Positions 18,973 to 29,050 of a stretch of 64,000 bases of DNA are shown here, in pieces. The position numbers and the translations under genes were made by a program. The stretch covers positions 43,931 through 107,930 of the forward strand of contig NZ_ABCQ01000013.1 in the NCBI RefSeq assembly GCF_000170855.1, written 5' to 3'. The notes beneath the pieces were generated by a model. That model saw only the letters and a list, made by a program, of their open reading frames with translations. It searched no databases and had not been told where the DNA came from. The stretch comes from Moritella sp. PE36. Lineage in GTDB: Bacteria > Pseudomonadota > Gammaproteobacteria > Enterobacterales > Moritellaceae. Every line of letters begins with the position of its first letter. Position 1 is the stretch's first letter.

Positions 18973-20841
18973 TTATTGTGCCTGAATGTTGAGGATCACA
19001 CCCGACGTTGAACCATAACCGCGAACATCAATCTTCCAAATACCAGCGTTTGGATTATCAATCACACAGGTTTCAATATTACCCGGTGTTTTGGAGATGC
19101 AATCCGATTTAGAGAATAGTGATTTATCCTCATGTTTTACATAAAGATCGGCATTACCCGTTCCACCAGCCAATGTCACAATAAGACGCGAGTACCCTTC
19201 ACCTAATTCTTGTTTAAAATTAGCGGGTCTGAAAAAACTTGTCGATATATTTTCTTCTGTTCTATCAATGGCACTGACCGGTGGTTTCGTGACACTACAT
19301 TGGCTGCCATCGCTCACATCGGCAACAACGCCGACCGCGGTTAACGAAGCTTGTACATCGTCGACGTTATAATCCAAGTCACAAGCCGCATCCATCACCC
19401 CGTTACCGGCATCATTCCAATTACTATTTGACGTCCAGTAATATTGATTGGCCGCGGCGTATAATACAAATGCTTTTTGGGTATCCCAGCCAGCAGTTGT
19501 CGCAAGAGTATAAAACGCTTTGTTATATACGCCAGAACTATGATGGACATCCATATTAAAACGATAATCAGCTTGGTTATCGATCGAGCTACCATCCATC
19601 GGCGGATGGCTCATCGACCGTAACGCACCATTGGCTTTGAGTATTTGCCCACCGACCAACCAATCATTACGGCCATGCATATAAAATTCTGCGGCTTCAC
19701 CGGCCATGTCAGAAAACGATTCATTCAAACCACCGGATTTACCTGAATAAACCAGCCCCGAATTTTGTTCGGTAAATCCATGACTCACCTCATGTGCTGA
19801 TACATCTAAACTGACCAAAGGATAAAAGATATCCGCGCCATCACCGAAAGTCATCGATTCACCATTCCAAAATGCATTCTCATAATTTTTGTCGTAATGA
19901 ACACGCATGACTAATTGCGATGTTAGCGGTGAGACATTAAGCCAGTCTTTGTACATATCAAAAATAATACCACCAAAATAATGCGCATCATTGAGTGGTG
20001 AATAAGCACCATTAATTGACTTAACTGTATTTTCAGGACAAGTAAAGCTAAACGCATCTGACCCTTCAGTGCCATGATTTAAGTTAACCGTTTTAACCTG
20101 TGCATTGTTCATCACACAGATACCACCAGCTTGGGTTACATTCAACGCGCTGAAATCAGAACCATAACGATACTCCCCTATTTTTTCATTACCACCAGGA
20201 CCTGTTGCATCTGCGGTCTGCAAATTATCATAGCTAAGCAGAACTTCGCCAGAATGTGCATCGATAATGTAGTAAGGACGTGACGGTTTATCTGCCCGTT
20301 GAAAGAAGCTGACTTCATATACCAACTTGGCAACACCATCATCCCCCAGCCAAACAGCTAATCGAGACGTTTCATTTTCCGTGGCTACCGACTTATTTTC
20401 TGCCAACGGAGTTGCAGGCCTGCTTAATCGCTTGGCTTGTCGTAGTGCATTTACTGTCGTTATTGATGGTGTGATATCAACAATATCATCAGCAATATTA
20501 TTTAATATCGCACCGTGCGCACGTTTAAATAACCCCTTACTAGTACGCGCTATAATCGCTTGCTCGCCAATAATAGGCAGTCCAAAGTAGGTTTGTTGGT
20601 AACGGGTAATGCTATCACCCTTGCTGTTTCGATATGTTTTGATCACACTTAAGCCATCGTTCCATGACAAACCTAAGAGTTGTGCTGGTGCACTCATTAA
20701 TATCCCCGGATCAGCTAACGCAGCGCTTGCCAATTGCTGAATATTATCACGTAGATTCACTCTTTCAGCCGCTATCGCGTTTACAGTGCCAAGCAGACTA
20801 ACTGCGACTGCAGAAAGTATAAATTTGTTATTCGCCATCAT
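18973..20841 (-). CDS. Secreted M4 metalloprotease (vibriolysin/thermolysin-like)
   Basis: This is a 622-residue preproenzyme with a signal peptide (ending about residue 25), an FTP/PepSY propeptide to about 200, and the M4 catalytic domain with HEVSHGFTEQNSGLVY near 350. The third zinc ligand is in GGLNESFSDMAGE about 20 residues later, and MDVHHSSGVYNKAFY supplies the catalytic histidine region. After the catalytic domain a PPC-type C-terminal domain (GEGYSRLIVTLAGGTGNADLYV) occupies the last 100 residues. It is expected to be exported by type II secretion. Two adjacent ATGs (20841 and 20838) are possible starts. Confidence 0.95.
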   Translation of the reverse strand: MMANNKFILSAVAVSLLGTVNAIAAERVNLRDNIQQLASAALADPGILMSAPAQLLGLSWNDGLSVIKTYRNSKGDSITRYQQTYFGLPIIGEQAIIARTSKGLFKRAHGAILNNIADDIVDITPSITTVNALRQAKRLSRPATPLAENKSVATENETSRLAVWLGDDGVAKLVYEVSFFQRADKPSRPYYIIDAHSGEVLLSYDNLQTADATGPGGNEKIGEYRYGSDFSALNVTQAGGICVMNNAQVKTVNLNHGTEGSDAFSFTCPENTVKSINGAYSPLNDAHYFGGIIFDMYKDWLNVSPLTSQLVMRVHYDKNYENAFWNGESMTFGDGADIFYPLVSLDVSAHEVSHGFTEQNSGLVYSGKSGGLNESFSDMAGEAAEFYMHGRNDWLVGGQILKANGALRSMSHPPMDGSSIDNQADYRFNMDVHHSSGVYNKAFYTLATTAGWDTQKAFVLYAAANQYYWTSNSNWNDAGNGVMDAACDLDYNVDDVQASLTAVGVVADVSDGSQCSVTKPPVSAIDRTEENISTSFFRPANFKQELGEGYSRLIVTLAGGTGNADLYVKHEDKSLFSKSDCISKTPGNIETCVIDNPNAGIWKIDVRGYGSTSGVILNIQAQ

Positions 20842-20996
20842 ATTAAATCCATTTAATTATGCATGTAGAATAATGAGTACAACATGATTAATGACAGGCT
20901 ACGTACTAAAATGAGCACTACAAAAGTACCAAAACTGTAATACCTTGATCAAGAATGAATTATTTTCGACTAAATCTAATACCAATCACAATAAAT

Positions 20997-21026
20997 TAAT
21001 GCCCACCAGTTAACTGATGGGCATTA
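20997..21026 (-). terminator. Hairpin terminator after the calcium-repeat lipoprotein
   Basis: TAATGCCCA at 20997-21005 pairs with TGGGCATTA at 21018-21026, with an inner palindrome CAGTTAACTG in the loop. It lies 48 bases past the stop of the leftward lipoprotein gene and is followed on that strand by an AT-rich stretch (ATTTATTG). A plausible intrinsic terminator, though the T-run is interrupted. Confidence 0.65.
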
Positions 21027-21073
21027 CATTATTGACTCTTTGATTATGCGATATTAAGCACTTTCAACGCTAA

Positions 21074-22888
21074 TTAATCATCATCAGGTACGTTCAATAC
21101 TGTACCCCATAAATCCCCCCCCGCGGCATCACCCAGACCTTCAAAGGCGGTACTGCGGCTAAAGACTTTGACGCTATAATCAATACCGTTCGTTTCAACA
21201 ATCGCGAGATAATTATGTGCTGTTTGGGCTAGACTATTGCCATCAATATAATCAATAATAACCTTAACAACATCGTCTTCATGCATTGTCCAAGTCATTG
21301 GCACAATGATATCACCAGCGCCCTCGTTATACGTGAATACGCCACTACCATCTTCATTAAACTGATATGTATCAACGTCATCGGCTTGGCTTAACGCATC
21401 ACTGGTGGTCAATGTCATACCGCTGCTAATAAAACCAGTACTGAATGCAGTAAATAATTTACCCGCCTGACAAGATGTTACCGCTTGTTTAAACTCATCG
21501 TAACTTCGATAAGCTAACGGCAGATCAGTCTCATCATTCCAACCTGAGTCAAGATCTTCACACGCAAGGATATCAACAGAAACATCTACATCTTCAAAAT
21601 TCCAAGTGTATATGGATTGACTGCTATCCGCATATACGCCAAATTTCAAATTACTCTCTGTTTCATCGATAAGACGCATCAGGTACTCAAGCGTTTCTCC
21701 ATCACTATAATAAAGCGCTAAATTACCATCATCATTAATTTCCCATATACGATTATGCTGCACACCATTTTGGTAAAAAGGCGCGGTATTATCGATATTA
21801 AAGGTATACATTCGTGTTTGACCGGAATCTAAGATGCGTATAATCGAATTACCTGCTAAATCCATTGCTGGTATAAGATCACAGCTGGCTAACTGTGCAT
21901 TGAAATCATCAATAGATGCGCCAGTCGGCGTATAATTAACGACACAATCATCATATTCACCGATAGCAGGATCGAGTGGGTCGGCATCGATACTATCTTC
22001 AACACCATCATTATCATCATCTGGATCCGCATTATTACCGATACCATCACCATCAGTGTCTATCCACTCACTGGCATCGAAATCTAGTGCATCAAGAGCA
22101 TCAGGCACACCATCAACATCCGAATCAGTCGCGTAATCATCTCCACTATCGAACACGGCGGCTTGGGTATCAAAATCTTCTTCCGCAGTGTTCCCAACTA
22201 CCGCTTTAATCATACCGCTGGCTGCTGCGAGTTGTTTATTAAAGATTGAAGTATCAGAATTATCGGCAATAACGACTATAAATTCATTTTCATCATCAGG
22301 GAGTAGTTGAGAATTTGCAATGTTCTCTGCCACGAATGTCGCGCTTGCGGTGCCACTTGCAATGTAATCACTTAAAACATCAGCTTCTTGAATACCAAAG
22401 TCATAGGCAACCTTAACTATTGCAGCTTGTTTTATTGCAGCCAATACTGCGACAGATTCAGTGCCATCGGTATTTTGTTCAATATAAATATCAACCAATG
22501 TCGACAGCGGGGTAATTTCTGTCTCTCCTGGTGGCGCAGACATTATATAATCGCTTGCGACAGCGCCGTTATCTTCATCAATTGTTTGGCCAAAAATGAC
22601 TTTTGCATACGTTGAATATTGCTCAGGACTTACAATATTAGTGACATCTAATTTAGCAATACCACCATCCCCAGATAATACAGATGGTTCATTGCTATCA
22701 AGCTGCTTATTACCATCAATATCAAGCCAAACTTGGGCATTTTTCAAATAACCATCAATGACTTTGACAGTATAAAAAACGGACGTTACTGCAACCTGCC
22801 CCGGCTTTTCATCATCTCCACTACCGCAACCAACCAACGCGATAGAGCTGGATAGGCCAAGAGCTACGACTAATAGTTTTTTCTTCAT
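21074..22888 (-). CDS. Large lipoprotein with thrombospondin type-3 calcium repeats
   Basis: The protein is 604 residues from the ATG at 22888 (AGGG in front). Residues 1-21 form a lipoprotein signal ending LVGC. An acidic N-terminal region follows (VIDGYLKNAQVWLDIDGNKQLDSNEP), then aspartate-rich type-3 repeats near 275-320, such as DTDGDGIGNNADPDDDNDG, which bind calcium. A large C-terminal region has no recognised domain. It is probably anchored in the outer membrane, perhaps surface exposed. A longer frame to 22981 adds an implausible second hydrophobic segment. It lies upstream of the protease gene but has its own terminator. Confidence 0.8.
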   Translation of the reverse strand: MKKKLLVVALGLSSSIALVGCGSGDDEKPGQVAVTSVFYTVKVIDGYLKNAQVWLDIDGNKQLDSNEPSVLSGDGGIAKLDVTNIVSPEQYSTYAKVIFGQTIDEDNGAVASDYIMSAPPGETEITPLSTLVDIYIEQNTDGTESVAVLAAIKQAAIVKVAYDFGIQEADVLSDYIASGTASATFVAENIANSQLLPDDENEFIVVIADNSDTSIFNKQLAAASGMIKAVVGNTAEEDFDTQAAVFDSGDDYATDSDVDGVPDALDALDFDASEWIDTDGDGIGNNADPDDDNDGVEDSIDADPLDPAIGEYDDCVVNYTPTGASIDDFNAQLASCDLIPAMDLAGNSIIRILDSGQTRMYTFNIDNTAPFYQNGVQHNRIWEINDDGNLALYYSDGETLEYLMRLIDETESNLKFGVYADSSQSIYTWNFEDVDVSVDILACEDLDSGWNDETDLPLAYRSYDEFKQAVTSCQAGKLFTAFSTGFISSGMTLTTSDALSQADDVDTYQFNEDGSGVFTYNEGAGDIIVPMTWTMHEDDVVKVIIDYIDGNSLAQTAHNYLAIVETNGIDYSVKVFSRSTAFEGLGDAAGGDLWGTVLNVPDDD

Positions 22889-23189
22889 GTTTTTATCCCT
22901 AACACTTCCATAACAAGAGTCAAATACAAACAAGAAGATGGTAAATACGCACAACAAATTAAAGGAACATACCATCAACACATCTTTACTATACTAGACA
23001 TCGATATAGCTCCTCGCACAAGATATGAGCAATGTAAAACATCACAAAGAAGCATTTAATGTTAACAAATGGTTATCAGGTGAGTTAATATAATGTGAGC
23101 GTCGTTAAATTTGTTATATTTAACAACACTAAAATTGAAGGTTAGAAAATACAGAATGAAGTGCTAAATTAGCTGAAAAAACTTAAAAA
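22889..23189. other. Intergenic region upstream of the lipoprotein gene
   Basis: This is AT-rich sequence between the ackA terminator and the lipoprotein start. The only structure noted is a short dyad GTTAAAT/ATTTAAC at 23104-23124. It should hold the lipoprotein promoter, but no strong promoter pair stands out. No gene seen. Confidence 0.5.
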
Positions 23190-23212
23190 AAACCCGCTAT
23201 CAAAGCGGGTTT
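23190..23212 (-). terminator. Intrinsic terminator of ackA
   Basis: AAACCCGCT at 23190-23198 pairs with AGCGGGTTT at 23204-23212. On the minus strand the GC-rich stem is followed by a run of eight T. This is a textbook Rho-independent terminator 30 bases past the ackA stop. Confidence 0.92.
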
Positions 23213-23241
23213 CATTGTCATTTTAATTTAAAAATGATTGA

Positions 23242-24429
23242 TTATAGTAGTTCGACTGACTGCTGTGCAATAACAAATTCTTCGTTGGTCGGGATAACCA
23301 TTACAACCGGTGTACCAGCTTCAGTGATAACGCCAGCATTACCAAATCGCGCTTTTTCATTAGCTTGCAGATCTTCTTTGTAACCAAAGATCTTCAAATA
23401 AGCCAATACTTCGCTACGAATTGGCAGCGCATTTTCACCAATACCACCGGTAAAGATAATACCGTCAAGCGATTCAAGTGAGACCATGTATGACGCAATG
23501 TATTTTGCAACACGATAAGTAAATACTTGGAATGCTAATGTCGCGCCTTTATGGCCCTGCTCCATTGCTTCGATAATACCGCGGCAGTCACTGGTTAAAC
23601 CAGAAACACCCATAAAGCCTGAGTTAGTATTCAGTTCTTTATAAACTTCGTCTTGTGTCCAGCCTTTTTTCAATAAGAACTCGATAATGCCTGGGTCTAA
23701 ATCACCACAACGTGTACCCATCATCAGGCCAGCTAACGGTGTAAAGCCCATACTTGTATCAACACTTTTGCCATCACGAATTGCACATACAGATGCACCG
23801 TTACCAAGATGAACAGAGATAAAGCTGCTTTCTTCGATAGGCTTATTAATCATTTTAGCGGCTTCACGACTAACGTAATAATGGCTTGTGCCGTGGAAAC
23901 CATAACGACGAATACCATAGTCTGTATAAAGTTTGTTTGAAATCGCACCGGTAAATGCTTTTGCAGGCATAGTCTGGTGGAATGCCGTATCAAATACTGC
24001 AAATTGTGGCAATGATGGGAAAGCATGCATTGCTGCTTCAATGCCTTTGGCACCAGCGGGGTTATGTAACGGCGCTAGATCTGACAGGTCACGAATTTCA
24101 TTTAATACTGATTCATCAATTCTTATCGTGCTGGTAAACTTCTCACCACCATGAACAATACGATGGCCAACAGCAACAAGCAGTGACGTTAGCCCTAGCG
24201 TTTCGATTAGTGCAACAATGCGCTTAATCGCCAGTTCGTGATGATTACCTTCACCTGTGATAGCTTCTTCAGACTTCTGTCCTTCATACTTCCAGCTAAC
24301 TGTCGCTTCAGGAAGGCCAAAACACTCTCCTAATCCACTAAGAACAGCATCACCGGTATTTGAATCGATAACCGCGAATTTTAAAGATGAGCTACCAGAG
24401 TTGATCACTAGTACAAATGAGTTAGACAT
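23242..24429 (-). CDS. ackA: Acetate kinase
   Basis: This is a 395-residue enzyme of the ASKHA fold with the standard length. The N-terminus has VLVINSGSSSLKFAVID, followed by VGHRIVHGGEKF near 95, DTAFHQTMP near 148, RRYGFHGTSHYYVS near 175, HLGNGASVCAIRDG near 208 and IFTGGIGENALPIR near 325. It interconverts acetyl phosphate plus ADP with acetate plus ATP. The usual partner pta is not adjacent, so this may be a solitary second copy or a species arrangement. The leader region is rich in dyads. Confidence 0.96.
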   Translation of the reverse strand: MSNSFVLVINSGSSSLKFAVIDSNTGDAVLSGLGECFGLPEATVSWKYEGQKSEEAITGEGNHHELAIKRIVALIETLGLTSLLVAVGHRIVHGGEKFTSTIRIDESVLNEIRDLSDLAPLHNPAGAKGIEAAMHAFPSLPQFAVFDTAFHQTMPAKAFTGAISNKLYTDYGIRRYGFHGTSHYYVSREAAKMINKPIEESSFISVHLGNGASVCAIRDGKSVDTSMGFTPLAGLMMGTRCGDLDPGIIEFLLKKGWTQDEVYKELNTNSGFMGVSGLTSDCRGIIEAMEQGHKGATLAFQVFTYRVAKYIASYMVSLESLDGIIFTGGIGENALPIRSEVLAYLKIFGYKEDLQANEKARFGNAGVITEAGTPVVMVIPTNEEFVIAQQSVELL

Positions 24430-24833
24430 GTGAATATGATTCCTGTTTCAGACTATTGTTGTGACTTGGGTCACTTATATTGTGACCCTATTATTCAACA
24501 TTTTTTGAATAATTCAACTTAATTTTGCATCAAGTTGATTATCAACCAACATTTCGTTGATCTGAGGCAGTTATTCAGCGACTAAAGTTTCTCCTAATGA
24601 GGTGGTTGAGCGCCGAAACTGATCTTATAACCTCAGATTATATTCCCACGTCCCTCATGCGTTTTTATATTACCAAAAGTAATATCTAATGAATTTTAAT
24701 TCTTTTAGGTAATTAGATCACTAGTGTAATCTGCTGAAATACATCCAACCCATTGTTATTAAATAGCTTAAAAACACCGTACAAAATAGTGTCATCTGGT
24801 TGCTTAAGCTAAAATCACCCACAGGAATTGATC
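24430..24833. promoter_or_regulatory. Divergent control region ackA / tcyP with several dyads
   Basis: The 404-base gap carries GGGTCAC/GTGACCC at 24468-24488 (with an overlapping GTGAC/GTCAC at 24461-24474), TTATTCAA/TTGAATAA at 24491-24512 and GTTGATTATCAAC at 24534-24546. It also holds a longer paired region at 24558-24640, described in the findings. The dyads cluster on the ackA side and are candidate regulator sites. GTTGATTATCAAC is FNR-like but with the wrong half-site spacing. Confidence 0.5.
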
Positions 24834-26219
24834 ATGTCATTAGCTGTTATCGCTAACTTAGCGGTCTTTGGTATCATATTATTTTTACTCAACGTCCAAC
24901 AACGTAAAGGCCATACTCTTTCACGTCTGGTATTACTCGGTTTAGTGTCGGGTAGTGTATTAGGTCTACTCATGCAAGTAGGTTACGGTGAAGGCAGCGG
25001 CATCATTAAAGATACCCTAGAGTGGGTAAATGTTGTTGGTAAAGGTTATGTCGGTTTACTCAAAATGGTGATCATGCCATTAGTATTGGTATCCATGATC
25101 TCTGCGGTAGTGAAGTTAGACCGTTCTGGTTCGCTAGGTAAGATCAGTGGTTTAACCATTGGGGTATTACTGTTCACCACCATGATATCTGCGATTGTCG
25201 GTATTGCTGTTGCGCAACTGTTTGGCTTATCAGCTGAGGGCCTAACAGAAGGCGCGCGTGAAGCAGCGCGCGTAACAGTTATCGAATCACGTATTGGTCA
25301 AGTAAGCGATTTAAGCATTCCACAAATGTTAGTGAGCTTTATCCCTACCAATCCATTTGCCGATTTAACTGGTGCCCGTTCAACATCAATTATTGCGGTG
25401 GTTATCTTTGGTATTTTAGTGGGTATCGCAGCGCTTAAAGTCAGTGCGGAAAATGCCGAACTAGCAAAACCAATTCATGCCTTTGTTGACGCATCACAAG
25501 CAGTCGTCATGCGCTTAGTAAAAATGATCATGGCACTTACCCCTTATGGTATCGCTGCATTAATGATGAAAGTAGTGGCAACATCAAGTGCCGGTGATAT
25601 TCTTAACCTGCTGAGTTTCATTGTTGCGTCTTACGTCGCTATCATTGCAATGTTCTTTGTCCATGGTCTACTGGTATCGTTTGTTGGCGTAAAACCAAGC
25701 GAGTATTTCAAGAAGATCTGGCCGGTACTGACATTTGCATTTAGTTCTCGCAGCAGCGCCGCGACCATCCCACTAAACGTAGAAGCACAAATCAACAAAC
25801 TTAACGTACCACCAGCAATTGCCAATCTGTCAGCATCATTTGGTGCAACGATTGGTCAAAATGGCTGTGCCGGTATCTACCCAGCGATGTTAGCGGTCAT
25901 GGTTGCGCCAAGTGTCGGTATTGATCCTATGGACTTTAGCTTCATCTTGTCATTAATCGCTATCATCATTGTCAGTTCATTTGGTATTGCCGGTGTCGGT
26001 GGTGGTGCTACGTTCGCCGCGCTTATCGTATTACCAGCAATGGGCTTACCTGTGACTATTGCAGCACTACTTATTTCAATTGAACCATTAATCGATATGG
26101 CACGTACTGCATTGAATGTAAGTGGTGCGATGACAGCAGGTACCATCACCAGTCGATTGCTGAAATCAAAAACTGATTCAACTACAGCAGACGTTAAAAC
26201 TGAGCAAACAACCGCTTAA
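24834..26219 (+). CDS. tcyP: L-cystine / amino-acid:cation symporter (TcyP/YdjN type)
   Basis: The protein is 461 residues from the ATG at 24834, which has AGGA at 24823-24826; the frame can be read from a TTG six bases earlier. It belongs to the dicarboxylate/amino acid:cation symporter family, with the serine-rich hairpin [18 protein letters not shown], then [20 protein letters not shown] and [20 protein letters not shown]. The N-terminal [20 protein letters not shown] and the overall pattern resemble YdjN/TcyP rather than DctA or GltP. It should import cystine with a cation across the inner membrane. Confidence 0.87.
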   Translation: MSLAVIANLAVFGIILFLLNVQQRKGHTLSRLVLLGLVSGSVLGLLMQVGYGEGSGIIKDTLEWVNVVGKGYVGLLKMVIMPLVLVSMISAVVKLDRSGSLGKISGLTIGVLLFTTMISAIVGIAVAQLFGLSAEGLTEGAREAARVTVIESRIGQVSDLSIPQMLVSFIPTNPFADLTGARSTSIIAVVIFGILVGIAALKVSAENAELAKPIHAFVDASQAVVMRLVKMIMALTPYGIAALMMKVVATSSAGDILNLLSFIVASYVAIIAMFFVHGLLVSFVGVKPSEYFKKIWPVLTFAFSSRSSAATIPLNVEAQINKLNVPPAIANLSASFGATIGQNGCAGIYPAMLAVMVAPSVGIDPMDFSFILSLIAIIIVSSFGIAGVGGGATFAALIVLPAMGLPVTIAALLISIEPLIDMARTALNVSGAMTAGTITSRLLKSKTDSTTADVKTEQTTA

Positions 26220-26239
26220 CTTCCCAACACTAGAAATTC

Positions 26240-26291
26240 AAATGCCTATTAGAAGTGACCGTAAATGATCACTGCTAATGGGCATTTTTTT
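26240..26291 (+). terminator. Intrinsic terminator of tcyP
   Basis: AAATGCC TATTAG ... CTAAT GGGCATTT form an imperfect but long hairpin (26240-26287), with AGTGA/TCACT in the upper stem. It is followed by a run of T to 26291 and lies 20 bases after the tcyP stop. Confidence 0.88.
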
Positions 26292-26458
26292 CATTCTGCA
26301 TAAAATCATACACCACAATAGGCTATGGGTATCACCTGTCAGTGATCACCAACTTAAAATAAGCATGTGCTAATCATTTGGATTTTCAATAAAAGACCAA
26401 AGCAAATAACGAAAGAGGTGTACATATACCATACTGTAAATAACAAAATAGAATATGG

Positions 26459-28207
26459 ATGAATACAATGAAACGGATTTTAATTGCAGGTGTTTTAATT
26501 ACAGCAGCCGCGGCAGGTGGCTACTTACTCACACAAGACACGGTAGCAGATGAATACACAGTATTAAATTATATTCCGGAAAATACAGCCGTTTTCTCCG
26601 GTCAATTAACCCCCTTCCCTATCAAAACTTACATCAACTCAATAACTGATACTTATAGTGTACCTCCAGATGAAATAATGAAGTCTTTATACGGCAGTGA
26701 CAGTTATGACCCGACTAATAGCAAGGTCAATTTCTTCCTGAACTTAGCCCAGAGTTACCTGCAGAATATGCAAGACGCTGATGCATTTATGGCTACGTTT
26801 GGTATTGCAGAAGAAATACAGGGTTACTTTTACACCTTAGGTATTATTCCTGTATTCAAGATGGATGTGATCAACCCCGATGCAATATGGGTATTATTAG
26901 ATAAGGCGGAAGCTGAAAGTGGCTTTACCCATGAACAACGGCAAATAAAACAACGTGATTATCGCGCCTACAAACTCTCAGAAGAAATAGACACTGAGCA
27001 GTTAGAGTTACTTATTAGTCAGCACAACAATATCTTAACCGTTACTTTTAATAGCAGTTTAAGCGAACCATTATTACTAGAAAATGCACTGGGAATAACA
27101 CCGGTAGCAAACGCTTTAGCAAACTCAAACCTACTCAATGATATTATTAGCAAACACGGTTTTACCAAAGATGCGATCAGCTATATCAACCACCAAGCAC
27201 TGGTTCAAGCGATTACAGCACCTGACGACAGTTTACTTGGTCAACATATTGCTAAGCTAATGGCATTGCAGGAGCAAGATCACTTGCACGTCTACCAGCA
27301 GCCTCAATGTAAAACAGAGCTCATGAGTATTGCCAATAACTGGCCACGTACGGTGTTTGGATTTAATCAATTTGAAATTAATGACGATAATACAACATTT
27401 GATATGTCGATGGTGGTCGAAAGTAACAACCAAACTATATTAACCGCCCTCACCCAGTTGACCGGGTTTATTCCTGAATACGTAAACGATCTAAACAATA
27501 CCGTTTTGGCCCTTGGATTTGGCATCGATGTTGGCGGTTTATCACCGGCAATCAGTCGTATTTGGAATGAATTACAACAGCCAAGTTATACCTGTCCACC
27601 TTTACAAAAGATGCAATCAGCAATCAAACAAAACAATCCGGTAATGCTTGGCGTTATGACTGCAATGGCCAATGATATTAAAGGTATTTCAGGCGCTGTG
27701 ATTGATTACAGCTTAGACGAAAGCCAAACTGAAGTGGCCATCAAAAGTTTAGATGCCATCATTAGTTTATCAGCCAGCGATCCACGCACATTATTTAATA
27801 TTATTTCAACTTTTAGGCCTGAACTGGCAGATGTGACATTACCTGCAAACGGGAACATTGTCGAACTATCATCGTTACTCCCGCTTGCAACTCTACCTGG
27901 CATTAACCCCAAGCTAATCATGCATAAAGAACATATGGTTATTTTCAATGGTGATAAAGCCGAAAAAATAGCGATTGCACTGGGTAACAAGCCAATTACA
28001 GCAACAGGCATTTACAGTCTATCCATCGATTACAGCAAAGCCTTTACGCCCTTGGTTACTGCCGCAGAACTCAGCGGCCAAGAAGTACCGCAGGAGTTGA
28101 TGGACATGAAAGATTATAATCTACGCTTAAACACCGGTTTACAGATAAATGCAAATGGCATTGAAGCAACCTCGTATATGAATTTACAGTCTAAAATCAT
28201 GCCCTAA
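26459..28207 (+). CDS. Large exported or membrane-anchored protein of unknown function
   Basis: This is a 582-residue protein I do not recognise. The N-terminus is a signal peptide or anchor (MKRILIAGVLITAAAAGGYLL, possible start at 26468), followed by YIPENTAVFSGQLTPF, a motif style seen in several large periplasmic proteins of unknown function. The rest is mixed alpha/beta with few cysteines. GINPKLIMHKEHMVIFNGDKA and similar stretches hint at repeated strand-rich modules. It is followed 21 bases later by another exported unknown, probably co-transcribed. A decayed partial copy lies downstream at 29051-29352. Confidence 0.75.
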   Translation: MNTMKRILIAGVLITAAAAGGYLLTQDTVADEYTVLNYIPENTAVFSGQLTPFPIKTYINSITDTYSVPPDEIMKSLYGSDSYDPTNSKVNFFLNLAQSYLQNMQDADAFMATFGIAEEIQGYFYTLGIIPVFKMDVINPDAIWVLLDKAEAESGFTHEQRQIKQRDYRAYKLSEEIDTEQLELLISQHNNILTVTFNSSLSEPLLLENALGITPVANALANSNLLNDIISKHGFTKDAISYINHQALVQAITAPDDSLLGQHIAKLMALQEQDHLHVYQQPQCKTELMSIANNWPRTVFGFNQFEINDDNTTFDMSMVVESNNQTILTALTQLTGFIPEYVNDLNNTVLALGFGIDVGGLSPAISRIWNELQQPSYTCPPLQKMQSAIKQNNPVMLGVMTAMANDIKGISGAVIDYSLDESQTEVAIKSLDAIISLSASDPRTLFNIISTFRPELADVTLPANGNIVELSSLLPLATLPGINPKLIMHKEHMVIFNGDKAEKIAIALGNKPITATGIYSLSIDYSKAFTPLVTAAELSGQEVPQELMDMKDYNLRLNTGLQINANGIEATSYMNLQSKIMP

Positions 28208-28228
28208 ATACAGCGATGGAGTGCTTAC

Positions 28229-29020
28229 ATGGACATATCTTTAACGCCCTTAATTCTACTGGTAAGTTTATGGCATGCTGACTTACTCAGCGCTAATGAA
28301 ATGGTTCCTGATAATGAATTATTGCTGAATAAAGTATGTCCAGTCAGCTCACCAATGCCTTCGCTTACTCAGGAATCTATTGGTATTTTAGCGTTTTCCC
28401 AACATTGGTATCATGATGGTGGTGACAACGCAGCTTATCAAGCGCGTGATAATGCCACTGGAGTGGGTATTGAAATTCATTTTTTAGCTAATGACAACGG
28501 GTTTGTGAAGGGTCGTAATGTGGCGAATTGTCAGCGCTACCGGATCATTCAATTACGCCAGACCAACATTAAAAATCTCGTCAATGAACTTCCTGTGCAA
28601 ATCGATATTCCAAACACCTTTTCACTCCCCTTTTATGACAACCACACGTTAGAACACGGACATGGTATGCATCAAACGCCAAAAGATAATCAGGATAAAC
28701 CTTGGGCACAGTCGGTGATGCGCGCTTCATCGGTAGCCATTTATGATACGCCTTATGTGTCAGATGCTTACGGGACTGAAGGTGAAGACATAAGAGTCAC
28801 CTTTGAAACTTGTGTCGTGTGCCAACGAGAACAAGGCTACGATCAATTACTGTCTTGTGGCAGCTGGGGCTTTCAACGTGATTACATGGGTGGGATGACG
28901 GGCTGGGCTGAGCCTGAATTTATTCCAGTACAATGTTCAGTTAAGCCCAGTGACCAGTACCTAACGACCTTGGACAACGCTGAAAGAATCGACTACCGTT
29001 ATTGGTTAGACTGGCGTTGA
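28229..29020 (+). CDS. Exported protein of unknown function, cysteine-containing
   Basis: The 263-residue protein begins with a signal-type segment (MDISLTPLILLVSLWHADLLS, cleavage near SAN). The ATG at 28229 has GGAG in good position. The mature part contains about six cysteines, among them CVVC near 190, and an aromatic-rich tail (YRYWLDWR). Cysteine pairing suggests a periplasmic or secreted protein with disulfides. No family recognised. It sits directly downstream of another unknown exported protein and may function with it. Confidence 0.7.
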   Translation: MDISLTPLILLVSLWHADLLSANEMVPDNELLLNKVCPVSSPMPSLTQESIGILAFSQHWYHDGGDNAAYQARDNATGVGIEIHFLANDNGFVKGRNVANCQRYRIIQLRQTNIKNLVNELPVQIDIPNTFSLPFYDNHTLEHGHGMHQTPKDNQDKPWAQSVMRASSVAIYDTPYVSDAYGTEGEDIRVTFETCVVCQREQGYDQLLSCGSWGFQRDYMGGMTGWAEPEFIPVQCSVKPSDQYLTTLDNAERIDYRYWLDWR

Positions 29021-29050
29021 TATACAAAAAATACCACTAACTCATGCAAG

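Noticed and set aside
21976..22209. Histidine- and tyrosine-rich open frame on the plus strand
   Set aside because: It is the exact antisense of the aspartate-rich calcium repeats of the lipoprotein; the composition follows from the repeats, and no start or ribosome site supports it.
24534..24546. FNR-like site GTTGATTATCAAC
   Set aside because: FNR half-sites need four bases between TTGAT and ATCAA; here only one base separates them.
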